Below, piece after piece: positions 51,153 to 63,100 of a stretch of DNA of 64,000 nucleotides. Numbering within the stretch: the stretch's first letter is position 1; each line of letters opens with the position of its first letter. This stretch comes from JAMZMI01 sp039970095 (GTDB lineage: Bacteria > Bacteroidota > Bacteroidia > Cytophagales > Cyclobacteriaceae), in assembly GCA_039970095.1 (NCBI GenBank), contig JBDVMP010000082.1:62001-126000 (forward strand). Direction: 5' to 3'. The notes below the pieces were generated by a model. That model was not told the origin of the DNA. It saw nothing but the letters and a program-made list of their open reading frames with translations, and ran no database searches. The position numbers were made by a program, and so were the translations under genes.

Positions 51153-54100
51153 TGTTTTATGAATTTTGAAAGAACTTCGGTATTTACCTTAATCAAATAT
51201 ACTCCTTCCGGAACATTTTTACCTACTAAATTAATCTGTTTTCTTGTCAGACCTCTCTGTAAGTCAAGCACTTCCGTATATGCAACCTTCCCATCTATAG
51301 ACACAAACTCAACAGTCACACTCTTATTATCTGATGCATAGATCTCAAGATTCAAGTAGTCACGAACCGGGTTAGGGTATAAATTGAATAGCGCATCGAA
51401 AGGCAAATCCATGTGTTGAAAGATCTCATCTTTATCACCATAGTAAAGCTGGTGTTTAGCAGAAGCATCATTAGGAACCTTGATATTGCGCACTTCGCTC
51501 AGGTCATATATCTGACGAGATGCTGCATCCACAAAAATGATCGTTCGGCTTGATGATACCGGAATATCCCAGGTCATATCGATATACTTCTCAGGCAAAC
51601 TGTTGTTGATTTGAAATTCCCAGGATTTAAACTCATCTGATTGTTTGATACTTCTGGTGCTACCATCATCAAACGTAAGATCAAGATAAGTGCTGAATCT
51701 AGGAAGTTGAGCCAAGTCATGATAATCGTGATCATCTGCAGCATCAGGATTGATGCCAATACCTCCGACCGAGTACTTATATGAAGGGGTCTCAAAGAAT
51801 AAATCCAGCGACCAATCAAGCTCATCGATAAATACTTCCTCAGGTGTGTTTAAAGACCTGGCTATTCTGCCTCCTGCAGCCTCGTTAACAGCTGTAGCCG
51901 GAATCTCAAATCCAGTAATTGATCCATTTGAATTAACAAAAGCTCCTTCCAATATACTTAGTGAACTTTGAGAGGTAAACTGCCCATTATACCCCTGCAA
52001 GCCAGTTTGAACATCTCCCTGTCCTATGATGGCATTATCTATGTTGTGTTGCACAACAGCAGTCCAATCCAATGCACCCTGGAATGGATTACCTATCAGT
52101 GACCATCCATTTGCGTCTGGAGAAAGGTTGATTTTGTAAACTCCGTTATCAAGCACAACACTCCTTCCGCTGACATCAATATCTGCGCTTTCCGAAGTAA
52201 TGAAGAAATACCCTGTTCCTGCTGTAAGCCCTCCGGACTTTTTGTCTGAGTACCCTGAAGAAGAATAAGAAACCAAACGCCATTTTTCCTCATCGTATGG
52301 CATCAAGTTGGTGAATACACCGTTGACAGTAGCCCCACTAAAAGGGAACGCCAAAATGCTATAAGCTTCAACAGTGGTGCCGGAAGTAATACCTGCAAGA
52401 TTGTCAACATCGAGCGCTAGTGAAGTGCTTCTATTTACTGAGGTTGTTTTTGAAGTAGACTGAGTTTTGTTAGACAGAATATCAGTAGTTTCTACATAAT
52501 ACTCTATACTAATTAACCCGATTTCTGTACCTGAGAATGTAGTAGAATAATTTCCACCGGCATTATCTGTCATAGACCTGGTATTAAACCCTTCCTCGGA
52601 AGCCCTTTTGTAAAAAACATGAACTTCAGAAAGCCCGTCAGGGTCATCAATGTCCGCAGATACAGTGAAGCCACCAGTTCCAGTGTCATAAGAGTCTGGT
52701 GCCGTGAAATTAGAGAAGGTTGCAGCCTCGTCAACATTGTTGACATTTATCGTGAAACTAGCGAAGCTCGACTCAATAGCGTCAGACACTGTGATCTCTA
52801 TGGTATAAAACTTAGGGCTGATAGACTCATAATCGAAAAGTGAAGCATCATTCACTGTCAACACTCCGTCAGTGGAACCGATCGCAAATGCACCAGAGCT
52901 ATTGCCTGCTGTGATGGCAAAGGTTATATCATCACCATCCAGATCTTCATACTGAATGGCATCTGACACAATATCTCCATTGTTTGGATTCTCGTCTATA
53001 TCAAATGTCGCGCCCGTAATTGTTGGGGCATTGTTGAGATTTTGATCCACCCCGATAAAGAATATTTCTTGATAGGTAGCACCTTGAACATCTTCTGTTT
53101 GAATCCTTATCTGATATGTTTGACCTGTATAATTGAATATTTCACTTGTGCGCAGTTCATCTCCATTGATATTAAATCGGGCATTGTCAACATCACCTGT
53201 GCCTGCCACCAAAGAGTAGGTATGAGAATCCGTTGAGTTTCCATCTGTAGTAGAAAGCGTTCCAACAATTGTATTTATTTCCAGCCCTTCACGTACACTA
53301 TTGTTGGTAAGCTGAATATCTGTCGGCTCCAAATTAAGCTCCAATATATCCGCATTTGCCTCAAGAAATAAGTGCTGCCCATTACCTGTGGCATCAGGGG
53401 TATAGGAACCACTGCCGTCATCAGCTTTTGTGTTCATCGGCCAGTAACCGACCAATCCGGCACTGGATGCAGCTATTTCATTCTGAATATTGACTCTGAT
53501 CTCATCAATCGTACGCTTTTCATTCCATATCCTCACTTCATCAATATCACCTGAGACTTCTTGAATAAGGCGCAAAAAGTCTTGCACCCCATCCATTGGA
53601 TCATAGTTAGCTACGTTTGACATAAGCACATCTCCATCTAAAAAGAAGGTCATAGCGCCTTCACCATATGTTACCGCTATGTGATGCCATGTATTGGCTC
53701 CAAAATCCTCAACATCCACAGAACCTCCCACATAATAGTCATCCGAGACGCTCTGACCTGGACGATTGCGAACCACACATTGCAAATTAATATTCTCATT
53801 ATCATCATAATCAACGTATATGGTGAAGAAAGCCGTATTAACGAATTGGTTATACCAGTCTCCAGGTCCATCAAATCCCTTGTATCTGATCAGAGCTTCA
53901 ACAGTAAACCTGTCAGTTATTCCACTATCAAAGGACTCATTAAAAAAGCCTGCTCCCTGATCATCATTGTAAGTATAGGTGCCAAATCCATCTATCGATG
54001 AAACACTTATTGGGCCATCACCTCCGAGCGGAGACAACTTAAGCCAGATACCTATAGGATTATTCAATGTTTCCGTAAGTACCGTCGCGCCAGAACCATT

Positions 54101-57100
54101 AAACCCTGCTGTCAGGAACACCTCATTATTCGTCTTGTCCACGGCAAGAGCTTGCATGTAATCATCTTCATCAGAGCCATAAGTATGAACCCAAAGCACT
54201 GATCCACTGACATCAAACTTAGCAAGGAAGATATCCTGGAGCGTCGCAGTAGGGAGCCCCACTCCACCTACGTTCCAACTAAAACGGTAATGCCCAGCGA
54301 GATAAACGTTGTTATCACCATCCACATCCAGACGCACAGGCTCATCATTACCTCCTGTACTCCCCATGATGTAGTTCCAATCCCAGGTATTGGTGCCCGT
54401 GTTGAACTTCCCAGCGAAAATGTTATTGACAGAAGTACTACTTCCACTTGTATATTCTATGCCTGTAAAGATGAGATCGCCATTGCCATCTGCAACCATC
54501 TGATTGGTGTGATCATAGCACTCATAAGCATCAGGTAGCTGATACGTGGCAATTACGCTATAGTCAATGAGACTAAACTCATTGATTGCATTTCTACCAT
54601 GATTGGTCATAAACAGCCTGTCCTCATTTGTAAGTACAAGAGACCCGTAGTTATCAGGATGCACTACAGAGGTAGCAGTTGCATTCAGACTTGCATCTAG
54701 CTCTAACAACGCCCGGCTACTAATACCATTGTCAAAGTTTTTACCTTGGAAGCTAAAGAATTGATCAAAATAGAATGATAAAAGCAAGTTTCCTGAAGGC
54801 AGGACAACAAAACCATACTGATTTTCAATACCACTTCCACCTATTATTACGTGCTCAACGATTTCACCAGCAGCATTGTATTTCAAAATTATTAGGTCGC
54901 CATTGTTACCATCATTGGAAGTTATTTCAGTGTCATTTATTTCTATTGTACCTCTCAAGTGTCCAAGAGCATAAATATTTCCACTATCATCTGCCCTCAA
55001 ATGACTGAAATAATACTCAGGATCATCAACATATTTGATAGAATCACTTACCCAGGTAACTTCTCCATCGTCTGATAGCTTAATCAGAGTCTGATACCGA
55101 GCATAATTTGTATAAAGATCCACTGAGGTAACCAACTCATCATTCAAGTATTGGGCAATGCCAATGTAAGGAGTGTTTTTCTGTATCCATTCAATGGCAT
55201 AGGGATCTGCAGGGTCTGCGACTTTTTCTACATCAATGGTAAATTCCTTTTGGAAAGTTAACCCTTGTTCATCCTCCGTTTGCACAAGGATTGAGTAGGT
55301 GTTTTTCACATCAAAATCGAAAGTTGCTTCGCTAAATAGTTCATTGCCGGAAATACTGAAACTGAAATTATCCAGTGATCCGTCAACCAGCGAGTATGTA
55401 AAAGTATCACTATCAGCATCAGTAGTGCTGAAAACACCTATCTGCGTGCCTGCACTTTCTCCCTCGTTGATTGACGTGGATGATAGCGATATATCCGTAG
55501 GGTTGCGGAAAAAACCATCCACAATTAAACCACTCGCCACTGACAAATCATCCGGACCATAAGCACCAGATTTATCAAATATGAGATAGTCGATAAATGA
55601 AGCGTAAGTAGCGGTAGTACTACCATCACCAAAGCTTATGTGGTTATCACTTGTAGCTTCAGTAGATGATGATGTTAAGATTGGAGTAGATTCTTCTCCT
55701 ATATAAAGTTCCACGTCCATTTGTGTTCCACTTGAGGCATCAGCGGTGATTCTGAAGGTATTCCATTTGCTAAAATCCAATCCCGCAACAACTTCCATAA
55801 GCCCTGACCTTTGGAATAAAATTTTATCAGGTGCGATCAAAACTACCTGTTCTCTGAAACCATTAAGATGAATATCTACATCTGTAAGTCGCTCTGGGGA
55901 ACCATCGATTTTGGTACGGAAGACCACTGTGGCAGCAGATGTTCCCAAATCGTAAGATTTGTACATCCCTCCAGACCCATCATTCAAATTAGACATAGAC
56001 AACAGGTTGTTACCTAGATTGTCAGCATCACTCACAATCGACCAGGCCGTCTCGGTACCGCTGGTATTGCTTATAGTGAATGCAGGATTGACATACTCAA
56101 GTAAATCGTTCATTTCCTGCACTGCCCATGGGTCATGTGGACTTCTTATATTCACATGCCATGTCGTCACCACCGAAGCATCGCTGGAGGTCACATCAAA
56201 GTATAGCTCACCATTAACATAGTCAGTCTCGACACCACTCACATGAGTAGTGCTGGCACCACTAGAGATGGTAAACGTCGGTGTTAGTGCCATTAGGCTA
56301 GTACCGTCTGCAAGTGTAATATATATTTGGGCATTGTCCGTATCGATTGTTGTAGCTCCGATTTGATCTGGTAAGATGTAAGATTTTACATGAGCCTCAT
56401 CGGCAGGATCGGTTCCAGTTACGTTGATTGTAAAAGACTGATCTAACATACCCCCGGCATTGTCTTCCGTGCGTACCAAAATGTTATACGCCGTTTGGCC
56501 ACTAAGGCTAAAAGAAGCTCCCGTACCGGTTATAAGTCGGTCTCCAGAAATGGCGAAACTTCCATTGTCGTCATCCTCTGTGCCAGTTCCGCTCACAAGT
56601 GAGTAAGTGAAAGTATCACTGTCTGGGTCGGTTGTGATGAAGGTACCAATATCCGTACCTTCTTCCTGACCTTCATAAACATTGGTATTTGAAAGGGTAA
56701 GTGCTGTTGGGTTCTCGTTTACGGTTATGAAAGAAACATTTACGTCATCGACGCTAAAGTTTATACTTTGATTCGCATCAGGCCCATCTGATGTATATCG
56801 GAAAGCGATTGATGCTGTACCATCCAGTGATGGTAGAAATATGTCTCCAGTATTAACGATACCTACCGACTCTGTCTTAGCATTCACCTCCGTTTCGATT
56901 TCCGTGAGGTTGATCCAGGTGAATCCTGTTGGATTTGGCACCCCATTATAATCCATAGAGTAAAGTACCTCCACATCTGGTCCCGTGTAAAGGTTGGAAT
57001 ACTCTACACTAAAGAAATAATCGTTACCTGCGTTAAAGTCAATCATTGGCGTAATCAACCATGACTCTCCGCTTCCGACCCCATATCCATTGATATTGAC

Positions 57101-60100
57101 GTAGGAATCGTTATTTGCATTGGTACCACAATTGATCAAATCAAGTTCCGAATTGTATTCCGTCCAGGATGCAGGTAAGCATGCAGATTCGAAATCTTCA
57201 TTAAGTGATGTCAGGATATCCCCACCAAAAGGAAAACCACCTGTTCGGTATAATTCATCTACCTCGCCTGCACTAAAAGTTCTGTTGTAAACCTTGATAT
57301 CATCAATTTCACCGTCAAAGAAATCTTCGCTTACATTTGTTGTACCTACGGTGGATGGAGTTCCTGATCCCCTGCTATCCACAGTACCCGACAGTAAGGT
57401 TACGGCAACTTCAGATCCATTTTTGTATAGTCGTGTATTTGCTCCGTCGTAAGTCAAGGTAAGATGCTGCCATTCGTCGAGACTCAAAGAAGTGCTGCCG
57501 GACACTTCTCCGCTACCACCGAAGTACAGGTTAGTGTAGAGCACACCATCTATAACCTGAGCTTGCATGTTTCCAAAATTCAAAACTCCTGTGAGTCCTT
57601 CAGTGTTGGCCGGGTTGACCCACCAGGAAACCGTGAATTGATCAGAACCTCCAAAATAATCAACCTCCGGCAACTCAATGTAAGCATCTACCCCATTGAA
57701 ACTAAATGCAGAATTCGGATCTCCAAAGCGATCGTAGGCAGGTTCTGCTCCCAATACCAGTCCGTCATTTAATTGTCCTGAAACATCATCAGCGTCACCT
57801 TGGAATGGATAGTCTGCTAAAATTCCTGTTTGCTCTGTGAGCCATCCAAATGCTCCGTATAACTCATAGAGCTCCTCCTCAGACAGAGCTCTGTCATAAA
57901 TACGCATGTCATCCGCGGCTCCCGTGTAATAATTACCCTCTGTATATTCAAACCGCCCTAATCTCACTTCAAACTGGTCAGCTTCATATAGAATTTGATT
58001 GGTGTTAAATATTTCTTCAACCAACTCACCATCCAGGTAGAACCTAAAGAAGTTCTCATCATAGGTGATCGCAGCAAAATGCCATTCGTCGGAGGTCACA
58101 GGGGCAGAGAGTACTCTATAATCACCGCCAAGATTTAGAATTCCTTGAATATATCGATCTGTGTCATCATAAATAGCCAAAGCTGCTACGCCTTCAAGGT
58201 CAATTATTTGTTGAGAGCCCGCAACCAGGGTTGAGGCATTGAACCAACCTGAAACGGTGAGTTCTTTTGGCGTAATCGGCAAAGCTGGCGCATCCACATC
58301 ACTTGTTCCATCAAAATATAACGCCTGATTTGAATCTCCGAACCTATCAGAAAAGCCTACAGCTCTAGTTAGCACACCGTTGTACCCATTACCAGATTCA
58401 TCCGTTGCTGAGGCATTCAATGGGTAATACAACCAAAGGTGATCATTATATAGTCCTTTAATTTCTTCATCTGACAGGACTCCATCTATCCATAGGAAGT
58501 CATCCACATAGCCATCATATGAATTACCAATTTCGTATGCATTGCCAGTGATATCAATGTCACCATAAACAGGCTCGGTATGGACAAGTACACCATCGTC
58601 ATAAAAGCGCATCTCCCCTCCGTCATAGACCCACGTAAGCATGGTCCATTGCCCAGTAGGCGCTTCGACAGAGATCCCTTCAATACTTATCTCTACTCCA
58701 TTTTGAAAATATCTCCAAGAAAATTCCGTAGGATAAATGTGGTTGTGAAAGCTTCCAACACTGTGAAAGATGGTTCCAGCATTATCATTGGTGACAGGAT
58801 TGAGCCATATATTCATGGTAAAACCATTGCTTAATTGCATTTCGGGAGAAGCCGGGATCGTCACCAGTTCATTCGCAGGTAAGTCAAAAGCACTTCCAGT
58901 CTCACCAAACCGGTCAGTGACGTAGCTGACACTTGCTGAAGTACCGTCATTTCCATAACCACTTTCGTCAGTCAGGTCTCCATCAAAATACAGTTCAGCT
59001 ACAGCATCCCAATTTCCCCATGAAGTTTCAAGTAACTCATAAGTGTTATTGATGACATCTACAGTCAAAGTATAAGTTCCTGTCTCAACGAAGATATTTG
59101 CTCCAAAATATTCAAGTTGACCATCGCTCAAATAACCCCAATCAAGGTAATTCCATGTGTCATTCACTCTCAATTTCCACTCTCCATCATAAAGCTTAAT
59201 GTTCTTTATCTGATAGATACCTGAGCCTATTTCTGTCAAATCTACATCATCATTCCAGCCTGAATCATCGCCCGTAGTTGCCGAACCTATGATACCAATA
59301 GATGTAATAGGTTCGAGATAATAGCCAAGGCTAGTTTCCCACAACCCCACAGCATACAATCCCTGACTAAGCGTGACAGTTGCTCCACCGACATCAGCGA
59401 TACCATCCAATTCATTGTCACCCATGAACGCCTCAGGTAGGCCCTCATCAAAATCCGTCAGTCTGAAATGGTACGTACCCGCCTGCAAATCCAGTGCTGC
59501 GACATACCTTCCACCTATTGGTTCAAGTGATAAATCTCGTACTGCCTCGCCTCCTACATCTTCAGGCCCTCGCAGCGCCTGTGCCTCAAAAGGCCAGAGT
59601 TTTTGATTATATACTTCTCTTATTTCTTCATCTGATAGAGCAGATCTGTGTATCTGTACTTCATCGATTATACCATCAAAGCCATCTCCTATGAGAATGG
59701 ACCCTTCAGAAACTGGAATAGCAGATCCTTCAGTGCCTTCAACAAACCCATAATTGACTAGAACCTGTCCATTCACGTATATCCTGACACCACCATTTGA
59801 GCTATAAGTGAAAGCAACATGTGCCCAGTTTCCAAGATAAACTTCTCCGGCATCTCCATAAGAAATGCCCGTAACATCACCGAAAACGCGTCTCGTGTAA
59901 TCTGTTACACCAGGGTCAAGATCTCCAGTGGATAGCCTTAAGTCAAAACCCTGGCCATTCATCACATTCTTAACAATACTCACATCAGCAGCAGGAAAGG
60001 AATTTGGCTTGATCCAGGCGGTCACGGTGATTTCTGACCCAAAGTCATAATTTATGGTATTTGATAACTCCAGCGGACTGGCGTTTATGTAATCAAAATT

Positions 60101-63100
60101 GTAAGCACCCACACCACTACCATCCAAGGCAAATCGATCCGTAGTGAGACCGTTACCAGAACCAAGTTCGTAGGCATCAAAACCATTGTCTGTTGCATCA
60201 GATAAATCACTGGTAAAAGGAAGGTATGCAAGAAGGTCCGTGCTGCCTTCTTCATAAAGGGCAGCAACATTTTCTTCTGAAAGGGCAAAGTCATAGATTA
60301 AAACATCATCCATGCGGTTTGTCCAATACTCACCGTTCTGCGTGCCTTGTCTTCCTATATAAAGGTCTCCACCCGCAAAACCGTATGAATTACCAGATGA
60401 AGAATTTATATATTCTCCATCAAGATAAATTGTAGAATTGGAGCCGTCATATGTTGCCACCACGTGCACCCATCTTCCATAATCCAGATATGCTCCAGTT
60501 GCGATCCATGTGTCACCAAACCTCAATTCATTGGATCCAGCAGTAGTTCCAAGATAAGTATTGCCCGAAGCACCGGCATTCCACCAACTCACAATCGTTC
60601 TATAATCGCTTGTCGCGTTATCCCACTTAACCCAAGCCGAAATAGAAAACGGAGCATTATCGGTAAGGGTGGCTCCTGATTGAATATAGTTATCTATACC
60701 ATTAAACCAGTAAGCAGACTCTGGACTTCCGAACCTGTCGTTAACCAATATTGGGCCATTAACTGCCCCGTCCCAGCCATTGTCTGATACATCAAGACCA
60801 TTTCCATTGAATGGATAGTAAGCAACAGGCCCCACCTCTGAGTAGTTGAGAGACCAACCACCTGCAGTTATATATTCATCAGAGACGAATCTGATATATA
60901 CAGACTCAGATCCTGACTGTAGTGGTGCAGGTATATCAGACCCGCTCAAAACTGCCAATAAAGGCGCCTGATCGTTTTCTCCATCGTATATATACAAAAA
61001 GTCATAATTAAACTCTGTATCAAACTCTGTAAACTCAAGCAGAACGCGTGATTTATCCGGATATTGAATTAGCCAATCGCAGGTAAAGTCGGCATTGTAC
61101 CTATACACTCCGCTACCATCAGAGATGGTTCCAGAAGCATTAGAAAAAACACCCCCGTCACAGCCATGACTTGGGGTTATATCAAGCAGGAATATCTCTT
61201 CAATCGAAGCGCCACCACTATCGGTTACCCGTACTCGAATTGAATACTCTACGGCCGTGGCGTCTATATTCCCTGCCACTTTGAGGGTAGCTCCCTCTAT
61301 CACAAACAAGTCATTATTTATATCTCCTTCTCCGTCTACAAGTTCAAAAACATGAGATTCTCCAGGGTCAACATCTTCAGCGGAAAAATCAGCCACCGGC
61401 AAATTATTTGCAGCCGCATTGTCTAAGCCATAAAACTGCATTGAAATAACAGTTGGTGCAGCATTCACTCCATCACTCAAAGAATAGTTTGCTCTTCTGA
61501 TTTCAACATCGGGAACATTGTCATTGGTCATCACGCAATAATATTCCCCTTCCACAGATGACGTGAAATTAAAAACGTGATCTATCAAATTTGCCCCCTC
61601 TATAAGTTCATCGTTGTAATACCATTGATATTGAGTCCCACTTGCGGATTCAATTGCGGAAAGTGTCAGTTCCTCGCCTTCAGCCGGCTCAAGTGAAACC
61701 GGATCCCCCAATGTCTGAGGACTTGCATACAAGGCTGATCCGCTTGAATTAAGAGCAACATTTGGAAGCAAATCATCAAAGCCTATTTGATTGCCATATA
61801 CAGATAAAACCGTTCCTGCAGACAACCCTGATAAGTCTGGCAGACCTGTCAACTGGTTCGTGTATAGGTAAATCCCTCCTCCTGCTGTGTTGGTCCAAGA
61901 GGCGAGTCCTCCGGGAATATCTCCAGTCAGTTGGTTTCTACTAAGAGAGAAAATGTTGCAGTTTGTCAGGTTAGCAAGCTCAGTAGGTATTGTGCCAGTG
62001 AGTTGATTGAGGCTAATGTTGAAATATGTTGCTTTGGTAAGATTGCCATATTCCGGAGGTATTGTTCCTGTAATTGCGTTGTTGAAAAGCAGTAGGTAAT
62101 CCAAAGAAACCAGGGATCCCAGCGAAGCAGGAAGCGTTCCTGTCAGGTTATTAGCAGCAAGACTCAAAGTAGTCACCACTCCTTCATTAGTGTCCACTCC
62201 ATACCAATCATCCAATGGCGCATCAGTTCCCCAGTTGCTATTGTCAACCCAACTGTCCCCGTTAGTGCTATTATAGAAATCCATCAACACCTCTCTTGGG
62301 TCTTCATAGCCATTTTCGGCGTAAAGGCCTAAAATCTCAGAAGCATCTAGCGCAATGTCGTAAATTCGGATGTCGTCAATTTTACCATCCCAGTATTCAG
62401 AGCTAGCTGTCCCTTGTCTTCCAATGGTCAAAGTGTTGAACTGATAACTCAAACCAGTGATGGAGACATCACTCTCAATGCCATCGATATAAAGTCGAGA
62501 CTGGTTTCCATCATACGTCCCCACCAAATGCACCCATTTACCTGCTTCAAGTGGTGTTCCAGTTTCAAAACTATCACCAAAAGCTAGATTTCCAGTTTCT
62601 GTTACTCCAAGGTACATTCTGGATGAAAGCGAGCCTTCAAACCAACTTAGAGCTGTATGACGTCCAGTGTTTCCGTCCCAATAAACCCACACAGATGCTG
62701 AGAATGGTTGATTATTAGCAAATGTCTGTGTGGTGTTGATATAGTTACTAGATCCGTCAAACGTATATGCCGCATCCGCATTGCCAAATCTATCTACGGC
62801 TAGTGTTGCACCATTTACAGTACCATCAATACCATTGCCTGTACCGTCAGATGCATCTCCATCAAATAGATAAATAGCAACCTCATCAAATAGCCCACCC
62901 GTCTCATAAAGTGAAAGAATATCCGATGGAGAGAGTGCATAACTAAATAATTGAATTTCATCCAGAGATGCAGGGGTGTACCATCCTTCATTCGTATTAG
63001 CGCCAATGTCAAAAACGGAGGTGGACAATGTATTGAGGTCTAAGTTGCCTCTAGCTTCTTCGATACCATTTAGGTACAATACAGCTTCAGAACCGTCATA

